The notes: a model not told the origin generated them from the sequence alone. DNA of 64,000 nt from an uncultured Eubacteriales bacterium (GCA_900546255.1 URCB01000003.1:27748-91747), one strand, 5' to 3'; counted from the stretch's first letter, positions 36,442 to 45,266 are shown. Translations and numbers: made by a program.

Positions 36442-36470
36442 AGTATATCACAGATCCGTCCGCCGGTCAA
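36442..36470 (-). promoter_or_regulatory. Promoter of the EamA gene
   Basis: TTGACC (36465-36470) and TATACT (36442-36447), 17 bp apart, overlapping the 3' end of the HAAS gene. Confidence 0.8.
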
Positions 36471-37125
36471 GCAGCGCGCTGACCAACAGGGGCAGCAGGG
36501 TCACCACCACCGCCGCCGGCATCCAGAGGGTCACCAGGGGCTGGGGGAGAATCACCCGGGGCAGGAAGAGGGCCGCGAACACCACCAGCGCCAGCAGGAA
36601 GACCTTCCACAGGCCCCCCGGCCCCTCCTCTGCCCCCACCGGGGGCCGGCGGAGGGCGGTGCGGCAGACCCAGGTCACCAAGCCCACCGCCACCGCCACG
36701 ATGCAGGCCAGGCTGATCCCCTCCCCCACGGTGAGGGTGAGCCAGAGCACCGGCTGCCCCGTCAGCAGGGCTGAGAGGATCTTCTGGGCCGTCCAGATGG
36801 CCAGGAGCAGGGTGACGGCGGGGAGCATGTCGTCCACCGCCGAGAGCATCCGCACCCCCCGGGGCCGCCGGGGCACCGCCGCCACGATCTCGTCGCAGAA
36901 GGTGCGGTAGTCCAGGCCGATGACCTGCTGCATGGTCTGGCCCCGGGCCTCCCCGGCCAGGACCATCTCCAGGATGTCCCGGCGGATCTCCTCCTGGGCC
37001 AGGCGGCTGAGGTCCTGCCCCCGGAGATAGACCACCACGTCGGTCATCCCCGCCTGGCTCTCTGGGGAGAGGGCCTTTTCCCGGGCGTTGTTCTGCCGCA
37101 AAAGTTTTCTTACCGTTGGGTTCAT
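36448..37125 (-). CDS. HAAS-domain membrane protein (PadR partner)
   Basis: The 225-residue protein has an N-terminal soluble part whose DLSRLAQEEIRRDILEMVLAGEARGQTMQQVIG resembles the HAAS (DUF1048/1129) module paired with PadR regulators. Four hydrophobic segments follow (PAVTLLLAIWTAQKILSALL, VGEGISLACIVAVAVGLVTWV, VFLLALVVFAALFLP, MPAAVVVTLLPLLVSALL). Overlaps the PadR stop by 4 nt. Probably senses an envelope or drug signal; this is inference from the pairing. Confidence 0.75.
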   Translation of the reverse strand: MNPTVRKLLRQNNAREKALSPESQAGMTDVVVYLRGQDLSRLAQEEIRRDILEMVLAGEARGQTMQQVIGLDYRTFCDEIVAAVPRRPRGVRMLSAVDDMLPAVTLLLAIWTAQKILSALLTGQPVLWLTLTVGEGISLACIVAVAVGLVTWVCRTALRRPPVGAEEGPGGLWKVFLLALVVFAALFLPRVILPQPLVTLWMPAAVVVTLLPLLVSALLDRRTDL

Positions 37126-37463
37126 GGGGTCTCCTCCTTTTCCGGGGCAAAGCCAGGCAGCCGGGCCACCGCAGCGGCCATGGCCTGGAAACTGGCGTGG
37201 AACTGGGCCAGTTCTTCCCGGCCCTGCTCTGTCAGGGCGTAATACTTCCGTCGGGGGCCCAGGGCAGAGTCCCGGAACCGGGCCTGGATGAGCCCCCCCT
37301 TTTCCAGCCGCAGAAGGAGGGGGTACACCGTCCCCTCGGAGATGGTGCCGAAGCCGTAGGCCTCCAGGGCCTGGACGATTTCATACCCATAGGTCTCCCG
37401 CTGGCTGAGGATGGCCAGGACGCTGCCCTGGAGCACCCCTTTGAGCATTTGGGATGGAATCAT
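37122..37463 (-). CDS. PadR-family transcriptional regulator
   Basis: The 113-residue winged helix protein has the motifs GSVLAILSQRETYGYEIVQAL, ISEGTVYPLLLRLEKGGLI and RRKYYALTEQGREELAQF, the standard PadR pattern. It probably represses its own operon through GCAAGGTA repeats flanking the -10 box. Confidence 0.93.
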   Translation of the reverse strand: MIPSQMLKGVLQGSVLAILSQRETYGYEIVQALEAYGFGTISEGTVYPLLLRLEKGGLIQARFRDSALGPRRKYYALTEQGREELAQFHASFQAMAAAVARLPGFAPEKEETP

Positions 37464-37509
37464 GCCGCCCCTCCTCTCCGTGCAGTTTGGTCTCCATCTA
37501 CTTTGCTTG

Positions 37510-37553
37510 GCAAGGTACTTCTACATTGTAATGCAAGGTAGGCTGGTTGTCAA
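37510..37553 (-). promoter_or_regulatory. padR promoter with flanking direct repeats
   Basis: TTGACA (37548-37553), 17-bp spacer, TACAAT (37525-37530). TACCTTGC occurs on both sides of the -10 box (37533-37540 and 37510-37517), 23 bp apart, consistent with a PadR operator. Confidence 0.65.
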
Positions 37554-37623
37554 GCCATTTCCCAGGAAATGGGGGAACTTTTTCCCGTCCGCTGCGTCTA
37601 AGGGAATGGAAAAAGGCGCCCCT

Positions 37624-38958
37624 TTAGCGGGGGCGCCCTCCCTCCTGCCGGTCGGTGTGGGCCAGCCCCTCCGGGCTGGCGGACTTGGAAAAGGCAAACT
37701 TCTGCTTGGCATACAGCCCGCTGTACCCCGAGGCCAGAAAGCTCACCGCCACCGCCATGAGGAACCCCTGGGGGTTGCAGAAGGAGAAGACCTCCCACCC
37801 CAGGGCCAGCGCCGCCAGGGGGCAGTTGGTCACCCCGCAGAACAGGGCCACCATGCCGATGCCGGCGGCGTAGGGGGCGGGCAGCCCCAGCAGGGGCCCC
37901 ACCACGCATCCAAAGCAGGCCCCAATGGCAAAGGAGGGGAAGATCTCGCCCCCCTTGAGCCCCGCCCCCAGGGTGATGGCGGTGAGCAGGAGCTTCCACC
38001 AAAAATCCCAGGGTTGGGCGCTGCCCTGCTCCAGGGCCTGCTGGATCATGGCCGCCCCGCTGCCCAGGTAGGCCTTGGTCCCCAGCAGGGCGGTGAGCAG
38101 CATCACCACGGCGCTCCCCGCCACCACACGGAGATAGGGGTTGGGGAAGAGCCGCTCCAGCCCTGCCCGCACCCCGGAGAAGGTATAGCAGACCAAGGTG
38201 CTCAGCAGCCCGCAGGCCAGGGCCAGCACCACCACCCGGCCATAGAACAGGGCATCCGGCGTGGAGGCGGTGAGGTAGAAATACATCCCGTGGACCCCCA
38301 GCCCCCGGGCCACCGTACCGGCGGTGAGGGCGGAGACCACGCAGGGAAACAGCGCCCCCAGGGGGAGGATCCCCACGCAGGAGATCTCCAGGGCAAAGAG
38401 GGTGGCGGTGATGGGGCTGCCGAATACCGCGGAAAACCCGGCGCTCATGCCGCACATGATGGCCAGGTCCTGGAACTCCCCGCCCAGGCCCGTCCCCTTG
38501 CGCACCAGCTCAGCCAGGGAGCCCCCCATCTGCAGGGCGGCCCCCTCCCGGCCGGCAGAGCCCCCGAAGGCATGGGTGAGCACTGTGGCGCAGAACACCA
38601 CCGGGGCCAGCAGGCGGGAGACCGGCTGCTCCCCCCGGGCGGCCTGGATGATCAGGTCGGTCCCCCCGGCGGTTTTGATGCCGCCCCGGCGGTACATCCA
38701 CACCACCACCAGCCCCGCCAGGGGGAGAAGGAGGCTGGCCCAGGCCGTGCCGTTGCGCAGCACGTCCGCCCAGGCCAGGAGCTGGTCAAACAGGCCCCCC
38801 AGGACCCCCACCAGCAGCCCCACCCCCAGCCCAAAGAGCAGGCCCTGGCCGTTGAGCCGCAGGCTCTCCTTGCTGAAGGCCATCTCCGTATACAGCCCCC
38901 GGAAAAAGGCCGTGACGGGGTTGCCCCCCTTCCGGGGGGAATGGTTGGGCTCTGTCAT
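37624..38958 (-). CDS. CLC-family antiporter, fluoride (CLC-F) type
   Basis: The ATG at 38958 gives 444 residues with about ten membrane segments. Diagnostic parts are THAFGGSAGREGAALQMGGS, CGMSAGFSAVFGSPITATLF, LGAGLKGGEIFPSFAIGACF and the C-terminal SGYSGLYAKQK. The GREG...M pattern with methionine, and the SGYSGLY end, point to the CLC-F clade of fluoride/proton antiporters rather than chloride CLC. The usual GNNLI is GTDLI here. A TTGCAA/TATGAT promoter is near 39001-39028. No fluoride riboswitch was seen. Confidence 0.8.
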   Translation of the reverse strand: MTEPNHSPRKGGNPVTAFFRGLYTEMAFSKESLRLNGQGLLFGLGVGLLVGVLGGLFDQLLAWADVLRNGTAWASLLLPLAGLVVVWMYRRGGIKTAGGTDLIIQAARGEQPVSRLLAPVVFCATVLTHAFGGSAGREGAALQMGGSLAELVRKGTGLGGEFQDLAIMCGMSAGFSAVFGSPITATLFALEISCVGILPLGALFPCVVSALTAGTVARGLGVHGMYFYLTASTPDALFYGRVVVLALACGLLSTLVCYTFSGVRAGLERLFPNPYLRVVAGSAVVMLLTALLGTKAYLGSGAAMIQQALEQGSAQPWDFWWKLLLTAITLGAGLKGGEIFPSFAIGACFGCVVGPLLGLPAPYAAGIGMVALFCGVTNCPLAALALGWEVFSFCNPQGFLMAVAVSFLASGYSGLYAKQKFAFSKSASPEGLAHTDRQEGGRPR

Positions 38959-39000
38959 AACTGCCCCCTCCCCTTTCTGTCCAAAGTTTCGCACCTGTCT

Positions 39001-39028
39001 ATCATAACACAGTGGGCGGGGTTTGCAA
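39001..39028 (-). promoter_or_regulatory. Promoter of the CLC gene
   Basis: TTGCAA (39023-39028) and TATGAT (39001-39006), 16 bp apart on the minus strand, about 40 nt ahead of the start. Confidence 0.6.
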
Positions 39029-39159
39029 TGGCAATTTCCCCCCAGGCGCCGGGTTGCCAGGGGGGGCGCCTTGTGGTAAGATGGGGGACGGTTGGCGACA
39101 GCCTGCGACACGCTGCCGCCCTATGGATTCAAGTACTGTATGAATTGAGGTGATCCCAC

Positions 39160-40149
39160 TTGCGGATCGGTTCTGTCCATATCCCCTCTCCCCTGGTGTT
39201 GGCCCCCATGGCGGGGGTCACCGACCTGGCCTTCCGCACCATCTGCCGGGAGCTGGGGGCGGCCTACACCATCACCGAGATGGTCAGCGCCAAAGCCCTG
39301 TGCTATCAGGATAAAAAGACCCTCCCCCTCATGGAGCTGGGCCCGGAGGAGCACCCCGGCGGGGTGCAGATCTTCGGCAGCGACCTGGCCTGCATGGAGG
39401 AGGGGGCTGCCATCATCCGGGAGGTGGCCCACCCGGACATCATCGACATCAACATGGGCTGCCCCGTGCCCAAAGTGGCCAACAACGGGGACGGCTCCGG
39501 CCTGCTGCGGGACCTGGACAAGGCCTGCCGGGTGGCCGAGGCGGTGATCCGCGGGGCCCAGGGCACCCCCGTCACCGTGAAGATGCGCCTGGGCTGGGAC
39601 AAGGGGAACATCGTCTGCCTGGACCTGGCCAAGATGCTGGAATCCGTGGGGGTGGCCGCCATCACCCTCCACGGCCGGACCAAGGTGCAGATGTACTCCG
39701 GCACCGCCAATTGGGACTACATCCGGGAGGTCAAGCAGGCCCTCTCCATCCCCGTCATCGCCAACGGGGATGTGTTCTCCGGCCAGGACGCCGCCCGCAT
39801 CCTCCGCTACACCGGGGCAGACGGGGTGATGATCGCCCGGGGCGTCTTTGGCAACCCCTGGATCTTCCAGCAGGCCCAGGCCGCCCTCCGGGGGGAGCCC
39901 ATCCCGCCCCTGCCTCCCCTGGCCCAGCGGTGCGACACCGCCGTGCGGCAGTTCGAGCTGGCCGCCCAGAACAAGGGGGAGAAGATCGCCTGCCTGGAGG
40001 CCCGCAAGCACTACGCCTGGTACCTCAAGGGGGTCCCCTACGCCGGGTACTGGAAGAGCGAAATCTCCAAAATCACCACCTTGGCCGACGTCTACCGGGT
40101 CACCGCCGGCATCAAGCGGGAGCTGCGGGATGGGCGCGGCGATGGATGA
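39160..40149 (+). CDS. dusB: tRNA-dihydrouridine synthase (DusB-like)
   Basis: Start at TTG 39160, with GAGGTG 8 nt before; 329 residues. LAPMAGVTDLAFRTICRELG, the catalytic cysteine in INMGCPVPKV, VKMRLGW, ITLHGRTKVQMYSG and IANGDVFSG give the FMN-barrel Dus pattern. Overlaps the following sigma factor by 8 nt, an uncommon pairing. Confidence 0.93.
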   Translation: MRIGSVHIPSPLVLAPMAGVTDLAFRTICRELGAAYTITEMVSAKALCYQDKKTLPLMELGPEEHPGGVQIFGSDLACMEEGAAIIREVAHPDIIDINMGCPVPKVANNGDGSGLLRDLDKACRVAEAVIRGAQGTPVTVKMRLGWDKGNIVCLDLAKMLESVGVAAITLHGRTKVQMYSGTANWDYIREVKQALSIPVIANGDVFSGQDAARILRYTGADGVMIARGVFGNPWIFQQAQAALRGEPIPPLPPLAQRCDTAVRQFELAAQNKGEKIACLEARKHYAWYLKGVPYAGYWKSEISKITTLADVYRVTAGIKRELRDGRGDG

Positions 40150-40744
40150 CCAGCGGCTGGTGGCCCTGGCCCAGGAGGGCAACCCGGATGCCTTCTCCCT
40201 GCTGGTCGAGCGCCACCAGACCATGGTCTACAACCTGGCCCTGGGCAAAACCGGCAGCCCGCAGGACGCGGAGGAAGTGACCCAAACCGCCTTCCTGAAG
40301 GCCTGGCAGGGCCTGCCCGCCTTCCAGGGGAAGGCCGCCTTCTCCTCTTGGCTCTACCGTCTCACTATGAACGCGGCCATCGACCTGCTCCGCCAGCGCA
40401 GCCGCCGGCCGCAGACCCTCTCCCTGGACGACCCCGACCTGCCCCCCGTCCCCGACCCGGCGGAGGATCCCCAGGCCCAGGCCGAAGCCCAGGAGCGCCG
40501 CCGGCAGCTCTGGCAGGCCATCGACGCCCTGCCGGAGATCCACTGCACCCCCTTCCTGCTGCGGGAGATGGAGGGGTACAGCTACCGGGAAATCGCCAAG
40601 GCCCTGGGACTGGAGGAGGGGACGGTCAAGTCCCGCCTGGCCCGGGCCCGGGTGCTGCTGCGCAGCGAATTGCTCAGCCACGGGAACTTTTGGGGCCGGG
40701 AAGCGTCTAAGGAAACAAAGGGGAAAGGAGGGGATCTGGAATGA
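40142..40744 (+). CDS. ECF-type RNA polymerase sigma factor
   Basis: ATG at 40142 is chosen (200 residues), overlapping dus by 8 nt; an in-frame ATG 12 nt upstream is possible. Region 2 reads AFSLLVERHQTMVYNLALGK...DAEEVTQTAFLKAW...FSSWLYRLTMNAAIDLLRQR; region 4 reads ALPEIHCTPFLLREMEGYSYREIAKALGLEEGTVKSRLARAR. A Pro/Asp-rich linker separates them. Its partner anti-sigma factor is the next gene, overlapping by 4 nt. Confidence 0.93.
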   Translation: MDDQRLVALAQEGNPDAFSLLVERHQTMVYNLALGKTGSPQDAEEVTQTAFLKAWQGLPAFQGKAAFSSWLYRLTMNAAIDLLRQRSRRPQTLSLDDPDLPPVPDPAEDPQAQAEAQERRRQLWQAIDALPEIHCTPFLLREMEGYSYREIAKALGLEEGTVKSRLARARVLLRSELLSHGNFWGREASKETKGKGGDLE

Positions 40745-41652
40745 ACTGCGAGGAATACGAAATCCTCCTCAGCGCCCGGCTGGACGGGGCACTCACCCCA
40801 GAGGAGACGGCCCGGCTGGAGGCCCACCTGGCCCAGTGCCCCCAGTGCCGGCAGCTGGCCCAGGAGCTGGAAACCCTCCAGGCCCAAACGGCCGCCCTGA
40901 CCCAGGAGGTGCCCCGTGCCCTCCAGGAGAACCTGGAGGGCCGGGACTGGTCCCGGGTCCCCCAGACGGGGACCGCCCCTTCCAAAAAGAAGAAACGTCT
41001 GCTGCCCTGGGCCGCCTGCGCCGCAGCCGCCGTCGTCCTGATGGTTTTTGGCTTCACCCATCTGGCCCTTCCCGGGGGCAGCAGCGGCCTGTCCGAGGGC
41101 TTCGCCGCCCTTTTCTCCCTGCCGGGGGACCGGGAGGAGAGCACCGCCACCGCCGAGGACAGCACCCAGTCCACCGACCCCGAGGGGGAGGCCTCCGACC
41201 AGACCGACGGCGCCACCCCTCCGGGTGACGGGGCGGCGGAGGGGGACACCGACGCGCCCCCCTCAGACAGCGCCGGCGAAGGGAACAAAGACGACGGGAA
41301 CACCGCCACAGACACCCCCTCCGATCCCTCCAACGAAGACCCTGGCGGCCAGCCGGAGGACCCCGGCAACGACCCGGGACAAGACGACCCCACCAACGGG
41401 GACGAGCCCACCACAGACCCTGGCCTGTCCCAGGCGGAGGCCCAGTCCCTCCTCATCGCCTACCTGGCCCAGCAGGGGCGGACCCTGGAGCTGATCCCCC
41501 TGGGACAGAGCGGCGACGTGTGGCGGTTTTCCGGCCGGGAGAGCGACGGCACCGTGGTTTCCTTCTTCATGGTCTCCCGCACTGACGGGACCATTTCCGA
41601 GGTTCCTGTCCCTCCCACCGACACCGGGCCCAGCGTCGGCGACGCCAACTGA
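40741..41652 (+). CDS. Zinc-finger transmembrane anti-sigma factor
   Basis: In the 303-residue protein, Cys3 with His29-x3-Cys33-x2-Cys36 (HLAQCPQC) form the anti-sigma zinc-binding motif. Lys-rich KKKKRLLP leads into one membrane helix (~89-107). The outer part starts with an unusually long acidic, Pro/Thr/Ser/Gly-rich spacer (~125-230). A small C-terminal domain follows (residues ~240-300, ELIPLGQSGDVWRFSGRES). The spacer may reach through the cell wall. It sequesters the upstream sigma factor until an envelope signal. Confidence 0.88.
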   Translation: MNCEEYEILLSARLDGALTPEETARLEAHLAQCPQCRQLAQELETLQAQTAALTQEVPRALQENLEGRDWSRVPQTGTAPSKKKKRLLPWAACAAAAVVLMVFGFTHLALPGGSSGLSEGFAALFSLPGDREESTATAEDSTQSTDPEGEASDQTDGATPPGDGAAEGDTDAPPSDSAGEGNKDDGNTATDTPSDPSNEDPGGQPEDPGNDPGQDDPTNGDEPTTDPGLSQAEAQSLLIAYLAQQGRTLELIPLGQSGDVWRFSGRESDGTVVSFFMVSRTDGTISEVPVPPTDTGPSVGDAN

Positions 41653-41704
41653 CTAGATTTTTGCCGATTCTAACAAATTTTTTCCTTATTTTTTCTATTT
41701 TGTG

Positions 41705-41733
41705 TTGTCAATGCCTCATTCATGTTGTATACT
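41705..41733 (+). promoter_or_regulatory. Promoter of the EF-G-like gene
   Basis: TTGTCA (41705-41710) and TATACT (41728-41733), 17 bp apart. The ~90-nt leader contains GCACAGGA/TCCTGTGC (41769-41799) with an inner GGGG/CCCC stem, a hairpin that may affect expression. Confidence 0.75.
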
Positions 41734-41826
41734 GGTTCCATCACCATGGAGCATGCCACTCCGTCGGGGCACAGGATGGGGATTTTCCCCCTCCTGTGCG
41801 ATTTGAAATAAGGAGAGAACATCGCT

Positions 41827-43902
41827 ATGAGCTATTCCGTGCAAAACATCCGCAACGTCTGCCTTCTGGGCCACAGCGGCAGCGGCAAGACCGCCCTGGC
41901 CGAGAGCCTGCTGTTCATGACCGGTGCCCTCAAGCGCATGGGTACCAGCGCTGACGGCAACACCGTCTGCGACTATGACCCCGAGGAGATCCGCCGGCAG
42001 ATTTCGATTTCCACCGCCGTGGCCCCCCTGGAGTACAAGGGCTGCAAGATCAACCTGCTGGACACCCCGGGCGCCTTTGATTTTACCGGCGAGGTGATGG
42101 AGGCCCTGCGGGCCGCTGACGCCGCCATCATCGTCTGCTCCGCCAAGGACGGCATTTCCGTGGGGTTTGAAAAAGTCTGGAAATACTGCCAGGAGCGGGA
42201 CATGCCTCGCTTTATCTATATCTCCAAGACCGACGAGGAAAACAGCGACTACAACGCCACCTTCAACGCCCTGCGGGAGAAGTACGGCAACAAGATTGCC
42301 CCCCTGGTGGTGCCCATGTGGGACGCGGACAAGAACACCACCGGCCTCATCGACGTGCTCAACAAGCGGGCCTATGAGCTGCAGGACTTCAAGCGGGTGG
42401 AGGTGGACATCCCCGCCGACAAGGTGGACGTGGTGTCCGAGTTCAACGAGGCCCTGAAGGAGTCCGTGGCCGAGACCTCCGAGGAGATGATGGACAAGTA
42501 CTTCGGCGGCGAGGCCTTCACCTACGCCGAGATGATCCAGGGCCTGCGCCAGGGCGTACGGGAGCTGTCCATGTTCCCCGTCCTCTTCGGCTCTGCCATC
42601 AACTGCATGGGCTCTTTGATGCTCATGGACTATATCGTGGACCTGCTGCCCAACCCCATGGAGGGCAACTACCACAAGGCCACCATGGCCAGCGGCGAGA
42701 CCGAGGAGTTCGTGGTCTCCCCCGGCGGCGTGCCCACGGCCTATGTGTTTAAGACCATCTCCGACCAGTACGGCAAGTACTCCCTCATCAAGGTCCTCTC
42801 TGGGGAGATCACCTCGGACCTCTCCCTGGTCAACGCCCGCACCGGCGCCACGGAAAAGCTGGGCCGCCTGTACAAGATGTGCGGCAAAAAGGCCGAGGAG
42901 GTCAAGGAGCTCACCTGCGGCGACATCGGCGCCATCGGCAAGATGGACAAGGTGAAAACCGGCGACACCCTCTGCGACAGCCGGAAAGTGGTGGCCCTGA
43001 AGGGCATCCCCTTCCCCGAGCCCTGCTACTCCAAGGCCATCGCCCCCAAGACCCGGGGCCAGGACGACAAGGTGGCCGCCGGCCTGGCCCGGATGAACGA
43101 GGAGGACCCCTCCTTCACCGTGGTGAACAATTCCGAGACCCGCCAGGTGGTCCTCTCCGGCGCCGGCGACATGCAGCTGGACGTGCTGGTCTCCCGCCTG
43201 AAGAGCCGCTTCGGCGTGGAAGCCGAGCTCTCCCCCGCCCGGGTGCCCTATCGGGAGACCATCAAGAAAAAGGTGGAGGCCCACGGCCGCCACAAGAAGC
43301 AGACCGGCGGCTCCGGCCAGTTCGGCGACGTGTGGATCCGCTTCGAGCCCCAGTACGAGTCGGAGGACATGATCTTCGCCGAGGAGGTCTTCGGCGGCAG
43401 CGTGCCCAAGAACTTCTTCCCCGCCGTGGAAAAGGGCCTGCGGGAGGCCGCCCAGAAGGGCGTGCTGGCAGGCTACCCCCTGGTGAACCTGAAGGCCACC
43501 CTGTACGACGGGTCCTACCACCCCGTGGACTCCAACGAAATGGCCTTCAAGACCGCCGCCCAGCTGGCCTATAAGGAGGGCATCGCCAACGCCAACCCGG
43601 TGATCCTGGAGCCCATCGGCGCCCTGGAGGTCACCATTCCCGACAGCTACCTGGGCGACGTCATGGGCGACCTGAACAAGCGCCGGGGCCGGGTCATGGG
43701 CATGAACCCCACCGAGGACGGCAACCAGATCCTGGAGGCCGAGGTCCCCATGGCGGAGATGACCTCTTACGCCATCGACCTGCGCTCCCTCACCCAGAGC
43801 CGGGGTTCCTTCTCCTTCCACTTCGTCCGCTACGAGGAGGCTCCCCCTGCTGCCCAGCAGAAGGCCATTGAGGACGCCAAGGCGATCCAGGAAGAGAATT
43901 AA
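41827..43902 (+). CDS. EF-G-like translation GTPase (FusA2 type)
   Basis: The 691-residue protein has the five-domain EF-G layout, but key GTPase positions differ. The P-loop is GHSGSGKT (15-22) rather than GHIDAGKT. Switch II is DTPGA (79-83), lacking the catalytic histidine of DTPGH. G4 is SKTD (133-136). C-terminal domains include GAGDMQLDVLVSRLKSRFG and TGGSGQFGDVWIRFEP. Such EF-G-like proteins are widespread in Clostridia; a role distinct from elongation (recycling, stress) is likely. Strong promoter upstream, terminator 33 nt after the stop. Confidence 0.9.
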   Translation: MSYSVQNIRNVCLLGHSGSGKTALAESLLFMTGALKRMGTSADGNTVCDYDPEEIRRQISISTAVAPLEYKGCKINLLDTPGAFDFTGEVMEALRAADAAIIVCSAKDGISVGFEKVWKYCQERDMPRFIYISKTDEENSDYNATFNALREKYGNKIAPLVVPMWDADKNTTGLIDVLNKRAYELQDFKRVEVDIPADKVDVVSEFNEALKESVAETSEEMMDKYFGGEAFTYAEMIQGLRQGVRELSMFPVLFGSAINCMGSLMLMDYIVDLLPNPMEGNYHKATMASGETEEFVVSPGGVPTAYVFKTISDQYGKYSLIKVLSGEITSDLSLVNARTGATEKLGRLYKMCGKKAEEVKELTCGDIGAIGKMDKVKTGDTLCDSRKVVALKGIPFPEPCYSKAIAPKTRGQDDKVAAGLARMNEEDPSFTVVNNSETRQVVLSGAGDMQLDVLVSRLKSRFGVEAELSPARVPYRETIKKKVEAHGRHKKQTGGSGQFGDVWIRFEPQYESEDMIFAEEVFGGSVPKNFFPAVEKGLREAAQKGVLAGYPLVNLKATLYDGSYHPVDSNEMAFKTAAQLAYKEGIANANPVILEPIGALEVTIPDSYLGDVMGDLNKRRGRVMGMNPTEDGNQILEAEVPMAEMTSYAIDLRSLTQSRGSFSFHFVRYEEAPPAAQQKAIEDAKAIQEEN

Positions 43903-43934
43903 AAAAGCGGCCAGCCCTTTTTTAGAAACTTGCA

Positions 43935-43968
43935 ACGCGCGCGCTCAAAGAATGAGCGCGCGCGTTTT
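43935..43968 (+). terminator. Terminator after the EF-G-like gene
   Basis: ACGCGCGCGCTC (43935-43946) pairs with GAGCGCGCGCGT (43954-43965) across AAAGAAT, followed by TTTT. Confidence 0.9.
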
Positions 43969-44039
43969 GCTTGCCTTATGGGGTGGGGCGGGGTATAATG
44001 GGGCTCTGAAAGAAACCCGTTTGGAAAGGAGGCGGTCCC

Positions 44040-45257
44040 ATGCCGCGGAAGTGGTTGGCCCTGGCCCTGGCCATCGTCATCGCCGCCGGGGTGCTGGGGA
44101 TCCTCGGCAGCAGAGGGGGGGCCTCCCCCGCCCAGGAGGCCCCGGTCCAGGAGGAGCCAGGGGCCTTAGAGCCGGTCACCGCCGGCAACGCGGAGGAGCT
44201 GCTGGACAAGCTCACCACCGAGCAGAAGGTGGGGCAGCTCTTTTTCGTCCGGCCGGAGGCCTTGGACCCCAACCGGACCCCGGAGGAGGCGGAGGACCCC
44301 GCAGGCCCCGGCGTCACCCAGGCAGACCCCGCCTTGCAGAATACCCTCCAGCAGTACCCCGTGGGGGGCTTCGTCCTCTTCGGAAAGAACCTGGAATCCC
44401 CGGACCAGCTGTCCCAGCTGATGGCCACCCTGTCCCGGAACGCCGCCGTTCCCCTGCTCTTCTCCGTGGAGGAGGAGGGGGGCACCGCCACCCAGGTGGC
44501 CGGCCGCCCCGGGTTTTCCGCCCCCACCCTGGAAAGCCTGGCCGACATCGGCGCCACCGGGGACCCCGCCCAGGCCAAGGCGGCGGGGCTCACCCTGGGC
44601 GGGTACCTGAAGGACCTGGGCTTCCAACTGGACCTGGCCCCGGTGGCCGACGTGCACACCGGTGACGGCACGGCCCTTCTGGGGGAGCGGGCCTTTCTCG
44701 GCAGCCCGGAACAGGCGGCCATGATGATCAGCGCCACGGTGGAGGGTTTCCACCAGGCGGGCATGGCCTGCACCTTAAAGCACTTCCCCGGCTATGGGGA
44801 CGCGGTCCAAGATCCCCTGTCGGACTATGCCACCACCGACAAAACCTGGGAGGAAATGCGCACCTGTGAGCTGTACCCCTTCCAGGCGGGGATGGCCTCG
44901 GGGGCCGACGCGGTGATGGTGGCCCACATCACCACCCCCAACGCCACGGAGGACGGCCTGCCCGCCTCCCTGTCCTATGAGATGATCACCCAAAAGCTCC
45001 GGGGGGAGCTCCGGTTCCAGCGGGTGGTGATCACCGACTCCCTCTCCGACCCGGCCATCACCCAGCGGTACGAACCGGGCCAGGCCGCTCTGCTGGCCTT
45101 CCAGGCGGGGGCGGACGTCCTGCTCCTGCCCCAGGACTTGGAGGCAGCCTACGGGGCCATCCTCACCGCCGTTCAGGAGGGGCCCATCTCCCAGGAACGG
45201 CTGGATGCCAGCGTGCTGCGCATCCTCCACCTCAAGGAGGTCTACGGCCTCCTCTAA
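44040..45257 (+). CDS. Glycoside hydrolase family 3 (NagZ-like) exported protein
   Basis: In the 405-residue protein, a hydrophobic N terminus (WLALALAIVIAAGVLGILG) anchors or exports it, followed by a Pro/Glu-rich linker. The GH3 barrel has VGGFVLFGKN, VPLLFSVEEEGG and FQLDLAPVADVHTG. The nucleophile is likely Asp333 in ITDSL. The canonical acid/base KHFPGHGD is KHFPGYGD (247-254): Tyr252 in place of histidine. Probably acts on N-acetylglucosaminyl wall fragments, with possibly altered catalysis. Confidence 0.85.
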   Translation: MPRKWLALALAIVIAAGVLGILGSRGGASPAQEAPVQEEPGALEPVTAGNAEELLDKLTTEQKVGQLFFVRPEALDPNRTPEEAEDPAGPGVTQADPALQNTLQQYPVGGFVLFGKNLESPDQLSQLMATLSRNAAVPLLFSVEEEGGTATQVAGRPGFSAPTLESLADIGATGDPAQAKAAGLTLGGYLKDLGFQLDLAPVADVHTGDGTALLGERAFLGSPEQAAMMISATVEGFHQAGMACTLKHFPGYGDAVQDPLSDYATTDKTWEEMRTCELYPFQAGMASGADAVMVAHITTPNATEDGLPASLSYEMITQKLRGELRFQRVVITDSLSDPAITQRYEPGQAALLAFQAGADVLLLPQDLEAAYGAILTAVQEGPISQERLDASVLRILHLKEVYGLL

Positions 45258-45266
45258 CCCCAACGC

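Noticed and set aside
38959..39120. Fluoride riboswitch before the CLC gene
   Set aside because: I looked for the GGxGATGGxxTTCGCC-type signature on the minus strand and did not find it.
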